A stretch of DNA of 64,000 nucleotides from Zantedeschia hybrid cultivar (GCA_030544215.1 JARZZO010000016.1:57019501-57083500); one strand, 5' to 3'; numbered from the stretch's first letter, positions 1-11,849 are shown. The notes: generated by a model not told the origin, from the sequence alone. A program made the numbers and translations.

Positions 1-1197
1 TCAAGATATCAAATGAGTTTACATCATTTTCCATATCTTCATCCAAATAATTATCCAATTCAGATTTTGCATCCCCACCATCTTTTTCAGCTTTATGTTG
101 TTTGAAACGAGATTTCAAAATTGATCTCATCTTTTGTGCCGGTTGTTTTACATCTTAGACACTTGAATTTGAAGTTGAACTTTCAATTTGAGTCCTTTCA
201 TAAGACCTTGATTGACTACTTGAAAATGAAGTGATATTCTTGTACTCATCGAACAAGGAATAATGTGTTATCTTCACTTTCTTCATTATTATTAATGCTT
301 TGTCACTGTCATACATTTAAGAAATCTCAAAGTCCATATGTGCTAATTTGTATCGTGGATCAAGTATCACCGTAATAAATATCATAACATTGAGTTTCTT
401 CAGACTTCCCCAACATTTGTCACACTTTTACTTCATTTTCAAAGCTATGTTATTAAACTCAAAATTACCACTCTGACACCATTCTTTTAATCAACATTGC
501 TGATTTCATGAAAATAAGTATTAGAAGTGACATATGATGTTCCTAAAACTCTCAGAATAAGGTCATAAAAATTTTCCAACAATTTTGTTAAGTCTAATTT
601 TATCCCAATCCTTACCTCTAGGCTTTCCTAAGTCATCTCCTTCAAAAAGATCACGGTTAAAAAAAGGATTATGCTCCTCACATCTTTCAAAGGCTCTTTG
701 AAAATTTTGAGCTGTATCTAACATACGATAAGTAGAGTTCTACCTGGTAGAAACATCAAGACACAATAAACTCTTACATTGAATTTTTTCCTTTTCAACA
801 CAAAATTTGAACTTTTGCAATCGAGATGGAGTTCGTCTCACATATCTGACAACATTGTAAACTCGAACAACAAAATCATTTGTCAATTTTAAACCATCAT
901 TCACAACCAAATTCATAATATGCGCAACACATCTCATATGAAGAAACTCATCTTTCAACACAGTTCCTTTCCAATTATTGATTCTTTTATTCAAATATCT
1001 AATAGTTGTATCATTAGAAGATGTATTATCAATTGTAATAGTCATCACTTTCTCAGTATCCTAACTATTTAAACATTTTTCGATTGCATTTTCAATAGCT
1101 TCACCTTGATGACTAGAAATTGGAGAAAAGTTTAGTATCATTTTATTCAATTTCTAGTCATTGTCAATGAAGTGAGCTGTTAGACACTAATAGCTAT
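1..1197 (-). pseudogene. hAT transposase fragment, copy 1
   Basis: Read on the minus strand from about 1197 down to 1, this is the middle and C-terminal part of a plant hAT transposase of the RICESLEEPER / BED-finger type. The clearest block is 740-1048, starting MMTITIDNTSSND and followed by the conserved LHMRCVAHIMNLVVNDGL segment of the RNase H-like fold. A block near 1150-1190 reads as CLTAHFID. Towards position 1 come short pieces such as LKEWCQSGNFEFNN, broken by stops and frameshifts. The BED finger and N-terminal third are missing because the reading ends at the LTR beginning at 1198. The left end runs off the window. A near-identical copy is at 58286-59480. It is not functional. Confidence 0.85.
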
Positions 1198-2903
1198 TGA
1201 TTGTGTCGTTAAAGCCCACAGCCAACAATCCTATTTTAATCGGCTCATTCAATTTAAATTTAACAATAGCAATGGTGAGTCTAAGTCGAATCCACAAGGA
1301 AATAGAATTTTAACTTTGAAACCTTTGGATTTTAATTGAAATCTTGAGATTTGTAAATATGTGCAAATATTTGATGTTAAAATGGACTTGGAAATAAAGT
1401 TTAGAAGGTTAATAAAAACTAATTAAAAGACAAACTAATTCATAAAATGCCTAGTTAATATGCCAAAGTAATTACCTAAGACGAACAAAAATACTCAAAT
1501 CTAATTAACCCAATTAATCCTAGATAGAGGCAACCATCATCATACTCACAAGTGGGAGAGAACAAAAAAAGAAATCTTGATTAAAATAAATAGGTCTACT
1601 GCAAGTTGGACAGGTTACAACAAAAATAAAATAATAAAAAAAAATTACAATCGTATGTTAAGACCAAATAACAAGGAAAGGGAATTTGACAAACAGAAAC
1701 TAAAATAAAAGAAAGAACAGTGCAGCAGCAGGGCAACAGTAGAGGGCGCAGAGAAGCAACAGAACGCGTGGCAGGGGATGAGTGGGTAGCTGGGCGCAGG
1801 AGGTGGCTCGGGGGCGTTGGCCCGGTTTGCTGTTGCGAACGGGCGGAGCGGCTTCGTTTAGCACACAAGCATGCTGGATGGCAGACGGAACGAGCGAGAA
1901 GCCGTGTGTTGACGACGCATGGCGTACGGCAGGAGGCGGCGACAGGCGTGTGGCGCGCGGGCCGTGTTCGCCGACGGCACGGGTGACGATGCCCGGTGCC
2001 CCTCGTTCGCATGGCTGACGCGTTGCGCTACGGACCCCAGAGGCTACTGCGGTGCATGCAGTCGTTGACGCGTGGCGGCGGCCTTCTCCTTGGCGCGACA
2101 ACAGAGAAAGTGAGAGCGAGAGAGAGAGACAGGGAATGTGAGAGAGGGAGAAAAGTGAGAGGAAGGGAGTCAGGGTGTCTGAGAGAGAAGTAGAAAAGGT
2201 GAAGAGAGAGAGGGAGCAGAGAGAAAGAGGAGGAATAGGAGAGAGAGAGAGAGGTTGCGGGAGCAGAGAGAAAAAAAGTAGGGAGAGAATGCGTATGGGA
2301 GAAAGGGAATGAGATGGTTGGAGAAAAAAGCAAGGGAGAGAGAGAATAAAGTAAGTGGAAGAAGAAGAAACAAAAGAAGGAAGAAAGCTTTTGAAAGGGG
2401 GGGAGATGATGTAAAATAAAGAAATGGGGGAATGGAGATGGCGGTTGGCTCCTCTTGCCCTTCTTGGGTAAGGGATTAGGGCAACCCTCTTTACACTTTT
2501 TATTCCTTGTTTGCGCTTGCTTCGTTTATTTTTGCAAAAAGGTGGTTGCTTCTACTGAGATTTGAACTTTAAACCTCCCATAAATCTCCAAAAACTTAAC
2601 CACTGCACCACAGCATCTTCATGTCATGTTCACACAAATAATAAATGTACATTAGAATATTATCGTGAATAATATTATATTTATGCTGAAATGATATTAT
2701 TTCGATTTTGTTGAGAAAACTGCAAATGCATTATACTCTGTTATTCACATGAAATGACGATATTTTTAACTCGGAATTTAACGAAATTGGTACCGTTGGG
2801 ATCAATGCAAAATTATCTATCATTTCATGCTATTTTACAAGTAAAAGTATGAGTATGATGCGTGTAATTGTCATTTTAAATGATCAAAACTATCAACTTA
2901 TCA
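1198..2903 (-). mobile_element. Gypsy-like LTR (no internal region), copy 1
   Basis: Read on the minus strand this segment starts TGATAAG (2903) and ends AATCA (1198), the TG..CA form of an LTR. It aligns end to end with the LTR at 61659-63762, which is followed on its internal side by a polypurine tract. Both share the subterminal motif GTGTCGTTAAA, the stretch around GGTGAGTC.AAGTCGAA, a GC-rich block (about 1720-2100), a purine-rich GAGA block (about 2100-2390) and a conserved AT-rich end (about 2615-2903). No matching target duplication flanks it (GCTAT against GAGAC), so it may mark a recombination or deletion junction between the hAT fragment and Copia-B. Open frames in the GC-rich block look non-coding. 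Confidence 0.65.
2545..2625 (-). repeat. tRNA-like unit inside the LTR
   Basis: On the minus strand a box A-like TGGTGCAGTGGTTAAG is followed, about 30 nt on, by a box B-like AGTTCAAATCTC, the spacing of a polymerase III internal promoter. It looks like a tRNA-derived SINE head fixed in the LTR. The same unit recurs in the duplicate at about 60830-60895 and, decayed, near 63430-63490. Confidence 0.4.
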
Positions 2904-3207
2904 GAGACATATAGTTAATTCTTTCTAAAAAAGTCCATGTATTTGTAGTGAGACAAATCCTTCTACAATTACTATGTGATCCTCTATTTTTATAGTAATA
3001 GGATTCAAATTACTTTAGGTAGGTTTGTTGTGCTATCTATAAGGCTTGTCTAATTGTAATGAGAGACTCTGACTATGGGCATGAGATGCCTAATGATTAG
3101 AGTAGAGGAACCATGTAACCTTGTTGTGCTATCCATAAGGACTGCATGCAAATCTATGTTCGTCTCTTAACAATGATAATGTTTAGACCAGAATTAATGA
3201 CTTGTTG
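2904..3207 (+). mobile_element. Copia-B leader, left piece
   Basis: Untranslated leader of an older Copia element on the plus strand. It contains repeated phrases such as TTGTTGTGCTATC.A.AAGG, also seen at 13500-13560 on the other side of the inserted Copia-A. The 5' LTR of Copia-B is not present. The last five bases (3203-3207, TGTTG) are the left target duplication of Copia-A. Confidence 0.6.
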
Positions 3208-4789
3208 TATTAGTATTAAATGGTCTCAAAGCCAATCCGATACTATGTATTGATTCAGTTTATTAATAAATGACATTAATTCATTTTGTGTAATTAATTC
3301 GATCAATGTTTATCGTATTACGATGAAGTCCATGAGCATGTGCAATAATCTTCGGATTATGATGAGATCATAATTATGGGACCGAATGTTTATAAACACA
3401 TGTTCTTAATTGTTCATAGTCATAGGATGTTTGAAAAGGACATCAAACATCCGGATAGACTAGTATAGGTTACTTCAGCTCATATGATAAGGGCGACTGA
3501 TCCTATAAGTCACTTGTGTGGAAACACTATGTTGGACCTGTAGGTGCTCATTAGCGAATGAGTTCACTGAACTGATCTGACTTTGAGTCGCTGGATGGGA
3601 AACACCTTACTGTTAACCAGCTCGATTCTTTTGTCACGGTTGCGTAGATGATCTTTGGACCTGAGACACCAAAGATATCTTGTTGGTAGGTTTCTGAACT
3701 TTGACCTTGACTAACGAATCCCCAACTATGAGTTATTAATAAGTCAAGTGATCGAGTTCAGGGAAATGCCTTCGAAGGTAATTATGTGTTCAATACGGGA
3801 TCATCCACTCTCGGTAGTTTGAGAGAGAATGTTCCAGGAGTGATGCACTTAAGTCCCTGGCCAGGGCAGGCTCTGTATCAGATAAAGAGTTATTCGATAT
3901 AGATTAGCGGCATCTGATTCAAGTGAATTGACCGGCTAGGGTTTAACAGTAAACCATACCCTAGGTCGATTCGGGAACATTGCACGGATGAAGGATTATA
4001 TCCGCATGGTAACCGTTGACGGAAAGGTTCCAATAGAGGGTTGCGATAACCCTAGTGCCATCCAGGATCACGCGATGTTGCTTGGCATCCAACGTGATCG
4101 GAAACCCGTTCGAATTTATTGTTGGACATTAAATTCGGCTGATTAATTAAATATAAGGATATTAATTAATTCAGTGGGTCCGTAAAGAGTTACTGAGCTT
4201 AATGGGTTATTAACTGGACTGATAATTGGGGTTAGAGGGTGACACGCAAAAGGTTTTCAAGTCGATAGATAATCCGACAGGATTTCGGATAAGTCTAGGT
4301 TTTTACGAAAAACCGTAAACATACTTATTATAAAAGAACGGATACTACGTCGAGGGCCAGCAACCCTGATCTAGCTGTCATTCTTTTTCTCTCTCTCCTC
4401 TCTTCTTGGCGTGCGACACGAGGCGGCCATTTGGAGGTTCTGTTTCGACTCCCGACTGCTCCGCCTTCCATCCGACGGGAGATTCCGAATTCGCATGTCG
4501 CGGCGGATTACGCGTAGCCAGACGGGATCCACGAACGCCGCATCGAACGAGGAGGCGAGGACGATCCATTGCCAGGAGAACCGCGTGGATACCGCTAGAG
4601 GCCGGGCACCTGCGCAGCTTGCAGCATCGCTCCAACGGAACCGCAAAACGAACGCGGATTCGAATCTGCGCAAGGTAAATCCGATTTACTTCGATATTAT
4701 TTTGTTAATCGAAACGGGATGGATCCGATCCCAAAATAATTTTATTCCGCTGCGTTTTTCGGTCGGATCTCGACACAACGATCCCAACA
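3208..4789 (+). repeat. 5' LTR of Copia-A
   Basis: 1,582-bp LTR. It starts TATTAGTATTA where the 3' LTR starts TGTTAGTATTA, so one base of the canonical TG is mutated, and it ends GATCCCAACA. It has a 13-bp insertion near 3242 absent from the 3' LTR; the two lengths differ by exactly 13. Frames open on both strands around 4371-4839 recur in the 3' LTR and are LTR sequence, not genes. Confidence 0.92.
4329..4335 (+). promoter_or_regulatory. LTR TATA box
   Basis: TATAAAA inside the 5' LTR, with the matching site near 12970 in the 3' LTR. It lies about 460 bp before the LTR end, a reasonable place for the retrotransposon promoter. Confidence 0.55.
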
Positions 4790-4790
4790 G

Positions 4791-4802
4791 TGGTATAAGA
4801 GC
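4791..4802 (+). promoter_or_regulatory. Primer-binding site of Copia-A
   Basis: TGGTATAAGAGC follows the LTR by one base. It matches the usual plant Copia site TGGTATCAGAGC, complementary to the 3' end of initiator Met-tRNA, with one mismatch. Confidence 0.88.
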
Positions 4803-7060
4803 TAGGTTATCACTGTGTTTTCGCCGTTTCGGCTTATGAAATCTTGATTTTTGAATTAAATCCATGCTGGTAATTATTTTCTTGAAATATTTATATTCAT
4901 GAGATGATCGTTGTGATTATATTGTAATTATAAATCAAAGAAAATAATTCTTTTGGGGTTATTTCGTTGTGTTCTTCGTTGGACGAAGAATGCCTCGTTC
5001 TTGGCATTTTAATTGGATCCAAAGGGTGTTTCCCCAAGATCTAAGATCTTCCACTCCTTGGCAATAGGTTGCTATCGGTGTTTTGGAGTTTTTGGATCGC
5101 CGGCCATAGTTGTTTCTTCTTCGTTTTGGATTTTTGAACCTGAAATTTAAGGAGAAAAAGGGAGGCATAAAAATCTGATTTTGAGCCACCCTCGGGCCAT
5201 GGCCGGTCGCCGTCACCGGCGGTTGGGAGCCGGTGCCCGCTCGTCGCCGGGAGCGGCGCCGGAGAAGACCCCAAAAAGGGGGAGCATCGTCGGGTTCCTT
5301 GCAACGCAGGGAACCCTCGGGCAGCTCGGCCGGGCGGCTTGGGTTTCCCGACCTGGCTGGACCCTGGCCCAGGCCAGGGGTCCGAGCAAGGGCCAACCAG
5401 AGGCCGGACCAGGCATGCGGGCCTGGGTCCGGGCCCCTGGCTGAGCCCTGGCTTGGCCCTGGCTCGAGCCAGGGGATTAACTGGGCTTAGCCCTTTATGG
5501 ACCCAATTATATTTTTTTATTAATTAAAATTGTTAATTAATTTGATAATTAATTGTAAAATATGATTTTACTTATTGTTATTAAATTCAAAATTTTTAAT
5601 TGGGTCCTATTTAAGGTTTATTTTGTTTTGATTAATTAATTAACAAAAATTGTTAATTTAATTAATTTATTCTAAATGTTAGATTAAATCTTATATGATC
5701 TAATTGTTAGATTAACCCCAATTATTTGAAGTGTTCAAATGATGCATGGAATATTCTTAGATCATTATTTTCAGTTATTATTCACATTCGATGTGCATTA
5801 GTTTGTCTGTTTAAATTATGATTTAAGTTAGCATGTTTAGACTTAATGACATCTTTTCAAAAATTCTAAATATAATTTTGATTGGTCCCTGGTTTTATGA
5901 AACCTAAAATTATTTATTTTCAAAAATTTTCTTTAGTCATTTGATGTGCAATTCATGTGTGGATTGTTTAAATAAAACACATGGTGGTCATGGACGAGCA
6001 TTAATTGTGGATGTTGAATGTGATTGTGTGGTTTATTGTTTATTAATAAATAGAAGTCTGCGAATCTCTCCCTCTCATATTCCATTGTATTTCTACCTCC
6101 CTCCTTGATGTAATCGCCATAAGGTTTCATCTTTTAAATTATCATCTAATTATGAATTTATGATGTAATTTGATCGAGGCGGCTGCGCACGGAGCGAGGA
6201 TGATCCACAACTACAACCAGATAAAGATGAAGGAGTTCATTAAATCTATGAATTTGCAGACTCATGATATAAATTGTTATATTGTGTGTGTGTGCGTATT
6301 TGACTGTCTGGCTCAAGTCAAACCGCAGTGCCGTCCATGACTACACTAATAACATGTATGTGATGCGTGTGTTTCTATTTTGATTGTGAATCAAATTAGC
6401 TAGGTTATTAGTATAAATATGTATTCGATATATCTAATACTATCGCCTAAGATGAGACCAAACTAATAAATAAAACCTTCTTATCAAATTCTAAGCCGTA
6501 ACGCGAGTCATTGAGAATGCACCGCGTGGCTCATCATCAATATGATTAATAGAACTTAATACAGCAGTGACAGATACTATGTGTTTACCCGAGGTTTGCC
6601 ATTGTCTGTTGAGAGCACTGTTGATCATGGCATTGGATGCCTATGGATAAAATAGAGGAATGATATAGTTATCCACGTGTTTACCCGGGAACTATATTTC
6701 TACTCTACTTTGTCACGTATTGGTGGTAAAGCTTAGAATGAGAATAATGGTCTACTGTGTTTACCCGAGACCATTAAACCTGGGAGTCGAAGTATGATCG
6801 GATATTGCAAGGAGTTGCAATTATCATGAGATGATTGATCTGAGATAACAGTATGATACTATGTGTTTACCCGAGGTCATGCTGTGATGCTTGGAGATTC
6901 TGATCCCCACTAGGAGACAGTCGGCGTCTCCCGTTCTGTATATTTGAAGGTTATACAGTCCGACGAAAATTAGTGGGAATAAAAATAGATAAACAAAGTC
7001 CATATCTTGTTTTAAATAAACTGATAGTCTGTTAATTTTGATTATCTCTTGTAGACTAAA
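4803..7060 (+). other. Copia-A leader, non-coding
   Basis: About 2.25 kb between the primer-binding site and gag. It holds a GC-rich island (about 5180-5480) full of GGCC/CCTGG runs and an 18-bp perfect palindrome at 5457-5474, then AT-rich sequence. Near 6560-6890 there are three copies of a phrase like TGTGTTTACCCGAGG. No convincing gene; the open frames in the GC island exist on both strands and have no recognisable domains. Confidence 0.6.
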
Positions 7061-8565
7061 ATGTCGCACTACAACCCGTTGCGTGGCATACTTGATGCCA
7101 ACTGTTTAACAGGCACCAACTCCTCGGATTGGCTCAGGAACCTGAAGATTGTCCTCAGGTCTGAGCAAATTGCCTACGTCTTGGATCATGAACCTCCTAC
7201 TGAACCAGCATTAGATGCCTCAGAGGAGGAAATGATTACATATGAAAAGTGGAAGGAAGACTTCACCTTGACCCAATGCTACATGTTAGCCTCTATGAGC
7301 AATGAGTTGCAGAGGCAACATGAGGAGATGGACGCTAGATCCATCATGCTCCATTTGAAGGAGCTGTTTAGTGAGCAGAGCAAAATTGAACGATATGAGA
7401 TATCTAAGAATCTGTTCAAGGCTCATATGGCAGAGGGAACTTCAGTACGGACTCATGTACTGAATATGATTGAATGGATGGAGAGGGTGGATGCTCTTGG
7501 GGTTACACTTCCCAAGGAGATGCATACTGACCTCGTGTTATCTTCCCTTCCACAATCATATGCTCAGTTCATCGTTAACTTTAGCACGAACAAGATCCAG
7601 ACCACCTTGGCTGAACTACTGAACATGTTGAAGACTGCAGAGGGGAACCTTGTGAAGGATAAACCCCAAGTCCTCATGGTTGGTAAGACCAACAGAAAAA
7701 GACTTGCAGTCCATATCTACAATTTAAATTTTGTGATGCTTGGAGATTCTGATCCCCACTAGGAGACAGTCGGCGTCTCCCGTTCTGTATCTCTGAAGGT
7801 TATACAGTCCGTCGAAAATTAGTGGGAATAAAACTAGATAATAAAAGACCATATCTTGTTTTAGTTAATCTGAATACCTGCTAATTATCATTTGATTATC
7901 TCCTATAGGCTAGAATGTCGCACCATAACCCGTTGCGAGGCATACTTGATGTCAACCGTTTGACAGACACCAACTACTCAGACTGGCTCAATAACCTAAA
8001 GATTGTCCTCAGATTTGAGCAGATTGCCTACGTCTTGGATAATAAACCTCCTACTGAACCAGCATTAGATGTCTCAGAGGAGGAAATGATAGCGTATGAA
8101 AAATGGAAGGAAGATTCCACCATGGCTCAATGCTACATGTTAGCCTCTATGAGTAATGAGTTGCAAAGGCAACATGAAGAGATAGATGCTAGATCTATCA
8201 TGCTCTATTTGAAGGAGCTATTTGGTGAGTAGAGCAGAATCGAACGACATGAGATATCAAAGAATCTGTTCAAGGATTAGATAGCAGAGGGAACTTTAGT
8301 ACAGAATCACGTGCTGAAGATGATTGAGGGGGTGGAGAGGCTGGATGCTCTTGGGATTACACTTCCCAAGGAGATGCACACAGACCTCGTGTTATCTTCA
8401 CTTCCATAATCATATGCTTAGTTCCTCGTTAATTTTAACATGAACAAGATCCAGACCACCTTAGCTAAACTACTGAACATGTTAAAGACTGTAGAGGGGA
8501 ACCTTGTAAAGGATAAACCCCAAATCCTCATGGTTGGTAAGACCAACAGAAAGAGACTTGCAGTC
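6883..8565 (+). repeat. Leader-gag duplication within Copia-A
   Basis: The segment starting TGTGATGCTTGGAG at 6883 (end of leader) and running to GACTTGCAGTCCA in gag (about 7713) recurs from 7732 to about 8565. The copies are about 849 bp apart with roughly 18 bp of unrelated filler between them. They are only about 86% identical over the first 138 bp of gag, far less than expected for a fresh tandem duplication, so two divergent family members were probably joined. Confidence 0.85.
7061..7762 (+). pseudogene. gag: Copia-A gag, first copy (open but truncated)
   Basis: Starts MSHYNPLRGILDAN and keeps the Copia gag (UBN2-type) pattern: a DWLRNLKIVL segment, EKWKED, YMLASMSNELQRQHEEMDA, and a run ending LAELLNMLKTAEGNLVKDKP. 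Open for 233 codons. The authentic gag stops after about residue 218, where the reading runs into filler and the second leader copy, so the last residues are not gag and the zinc knuckle is missing. It would encode capsid protein, but without nucleocapsid and in the wrong order with pol. The ATG directly follows TAGACTAAA, equivalent to the start in the second copy. Confidence 0.85.
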
Positions 8566-8730
8566 CAAGCCTTTCGGAAAGGCAAAAACAAGGTTCAGAG
8601 AAAGCAAAAGGTTGTCAAGAAAGACAAAGGCAATAGTGCTGAGAAAGGTGATTACTTCTACTGTCACTAGAAGGGCCACTGGAAGAGAAATTGCAAAGAA
8701 TACCTCAAGGACAAGGCTCAATGAACTGTA
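7915..8730 (+). pseudogene. gag: Copia-A gag, second copy with zinc knuckle, disrupted
   Basis: Second gag copy, beginning MSHHNPLRGILDVN. It is open to 8232, then stops at a TAG where the first copy has CAG. Further stops follow near 8278 and 8408-8420. The tail (about 8560-8720) is basic and includes a degraded CCHC knuckle, YFYCH-stop-KGHWKRNC, where a stop replaces the residue after the first His. This copy, not the first, joins the pol region, so it represents the original gag end of this element. Non-functional. Confidence 0.85.
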
Positions 8731-8769
8731 AAGCAGCAGGACGCTTCAGGTATCTATATGATAGATGTA

Positions 8770-11700
8770 AACTTATCAATAAGAGATTGTACATCATGGG
8801 TATTAGATACTAGATGTGTATTTCATATCTGAATTCTGTGCAGGCACTGACAAGAAGACGTAAGTTGAGGACTGGCTAGGTGGAGCTGAGACTAGGTAAC
8901 GGCACAAGAGTTGCGGCGATCGCTGTGGGGACAGTGAAGCTCAAGCTACCATCCGGGGACACTTTTTTATTAGATGATTGTTTTTATGTACCTAGCATAA
9001 TAAGAAATATTATTTCTATTTCATGTTTAGATAGAAATAGATACAATTTAAACTTTGGGAACAATAGTTGTTCAATTTATTTCGAAAATAAATTAATACT
9101 TTCTGTTATTTTATCTAATGGTTTGTATCTATTAAATGTGTCTCATGATAATTTACACATCGGTTCTTCAATTAAAAGAAGTAAGTATGAAATGAACAAA
9201 GCCTACTTATGGCATTGTAGGCTTGGACACATTGATGAAAACAGACTCTAAAGGATGCATAAAGATGGATATTTAGATCCATTTGATTATGAATCATATG
9301 CAACCTGTGAGTCATGTTTAATGGGTAAAATGACTAAGTCTCCATTTAGTGGAACTTGAGAACGAGCCAAAGACATATTAGAACTTATACATTCAGATGT
9401 ATGTGGTCCTATGTCTATCCAAGCCGTTGGTGGTTTTTCATATTTCATTACATTCACTGATGATCATTCAAGGTTTAGATACATATACGTATTGAAGTAT
9501 AAATATGAAGTTTTTGAGAAATTCAGAGAATTTAAGAATAAAGTAGAGAAACAAATTAGAAAGAGTATAAAAATCATCCGATCCGATTGGGGTGGTGAAT
9601 ACTTGAGTACATAGTTTATTAAATACTTAAAGGATAATGATATCCTTTCTTAGCTTACACCTCCTTATACACCTCAGATGAATGGTGTATCAGAAATGAG
9701 AAATTGCACATTAATGGAGATGGTGCGATCCATGATGAGCATGTCCAAATTACCAGTGTCCTTATGGGGATATACACTTAGCTCGGCTATGTATATCCTG
9801 AACAAGGTACCCAACAAATCTGTGGAAACTACTCCATATAAGATATAGAATGGGAGGAAACCGGACCTTAAATATGTTAAAGTTTAGGGATGTCCTGCTC
9901 ATGTTAAAAGACATGACGCAGATAAGCTAGAGTCCAGAACTGACAAATGCATATTTATGGGATATCCAAAGGAAACTTATGGATATTACTTTTATCATCT
10001 TGACGAACAAAAGGTGTTTGTGGCCATGAGAGCTGTCTTTCTAGAAGAAGATTATATTCTCCAGAAGGACAGTGGGAGTAAAGTAACTCTGAAAGAAATT
10101 CCAGACCCACAAACTGATAATAGTTCATCAGATGAACTATCAATTTCTGAACCTGTTCAAAATAATACACAGGAACCTCGTAGGTCTGGAAGAGTAACTA
10201 AACTACTAGAAAGATATGTGGGACATATTAATTTGGATGGTTTAAGGATACTCTATAATGAGGATGATGATCCTAAGACTTACCAAGAAGCCATTGAAAG
10301 TCCAGAGATCGAAAAATGGCGGGAAGCCATAAATTCTGAAATACAGTCCATATACATCAACCAAGTTTGGAACTTGGAAGATTTATCCGATGGTATAGTA
10401 CTTATCGGCTGCAAATGGATCTTTAAAAGAAAGATCGGTGTAGATGGACGTATCGAGACTTATAAAGCAAGATTAGTGGCGAAAGGCTATCGTCAAAGAC
10501 AAGGTGTTTACTATGACGAAATCTTTTCACCCGTTGCCATGATTAAGTCTATCAGAATTCTTCTCGCCATTACTGCCTACCATGATTATACAATTTGACA
10601 GATGGATGTGAAGACTGTCTTTCTCAAAGGAAACCTTGAGAAGGAAGTGTATATGATACAACCAGAAGGATTCACATCCAAAGAATCTTCATATATAGTA
10701 TGCAAGTTGCAGAGGTCTATTTATGCACTGAAGCAAGCTTCTCGAAGTTAGAACATAAGATTTGATGAGATGATCAAATCTTATGGCTTCATTAAGAATG
10801 AAGATGAGTCTTGTGTGTATAAGAAAAACAGTGGGAGTGCTATCACATTCCTGGTTCTTTACGTTGACGACATCCTACTCATTGGGAATGATGTAGGAAT
10901 GACGTTATCGGTAAAGATATGGCTGTCAAAGAACTTCTCTATAAAGGATTTGGGAGAAATATCTTACGTATTAGGAATATGGATCTATAGAGATAGATCA
11001 AAGAAGATGCTTGCTTTAACCCAATCCATGTATATAGAAACCATTGTTAAAAGGTTTAGCATGGAAAATTCCAAGAGAGGTCTCATACCGATGAGACATG
11101 GAATTTCACTTTCTAAAGGTCAGTCTCCCAAGACACCTGAAGAGAGGGCTGTGATGGATAAGGTTCCCTACGCTTTTGCCATAGGTTCCATCATGTATGC
11201 CATACTATGTACTAGACCTGATGTAGCATATGCTCTAAGTGTTACGAGTAGACATCAGGCAGATCCAGGTGATGAACACTGGAAGGCTGCGAAATGCATC
11301 CTTAAGTACTTAAGAAGGTCTAAAGATCTATTTCTAGTCTATAGAGGAGGAGACTTAAAGCTGTAAGGATAAACTGACTCGAGTTTTCAGTCTGATCCTG
11401 ATGACAGCAAGTCAACATCAGGTTTTGTCTTCACATTCAACAGGGGAGCAGTGAGCTGGAAGAGTTCCAAGCAGGAAACCACTGTTGATTCGACAACAGA
11501 AGCCGAGTATATTGCTGCTGCTGAAGCTGCCAAGGAAGCTGTATGGATGAAGAAATTCATTGGCGATCTTGGTGTGGTGGAAAGCATATCTGGTCCCGTC
11601 CCACTGCCGTGTGACAACAATGGGACGATTGCTCAAACAAAAGAGCCGAGGTCTCATCAGAAGTCAAAGCATATTCTGCGACGCTTTCATCTGATCAGGG

Positions 11701-11846
11701 AGATTATAGTTCGAGAAGATGTCGTGGTGAAAAGAGTTCCTTCAGCCGACAACATAGCAGATCCACTGACTAAGCCTTTGTCTCAAAATGTCTTTGAGCG
11801 TCACTTAGAGAATATGGGTATTCTGTATAAAAGTGATTGGCTTTAG
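8770..11846 (+). pseudogene. pol: Copia-A pol: protease, integrase, RT, RNase H (broken)
   Basis: Domains in Copia order. The protease remnant near 8795-8830 reads WVLDTRC, where the active-site DTG has become DTR. Integrase covers 8880-9860, with the pre-integrase WHCRLGH motif, a C..C pair (CESCLMGK), IHSDVCGPM, DDHSR and SDWGGEY. Reverse transcriptase covers 10260-11200, with CKWIFKRK, KARLVAKGY, the catalytic YVDD at about 10860, and RPDVAYA. RNase H is 11451-11846, with STTEAEYIA and the tail IADPLTKPL. It is cut by about ten in-frame stops, for example at 9249, 9613, 10598 and 10750. Nearly all are one C-to-T or G-to-A step from CAA, CAG or TGG. Non-functional. Confidence 0.92.
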
Positions 11847-11849
11847 TCC

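Noticed and set aside
1..1. Left breakpoint of the block duplication at the window start
   Set aside because: The match begins at the first base shown, so the true breakpoint cannot be placed.
1596..2373. Open frames up to 138 codons on both strands in a GC-rich block
   Set aside because: They lie in an LTR, overlap on both strands, show no domain, and differ in length between the duplicate copies.
4371..4839. Frames of 85-142 codons, with counterparts at 13011-13329
   Set aside because: They are parts of the two Copia-A LTRs; similarity reflects LTR identity, not protein conservation.
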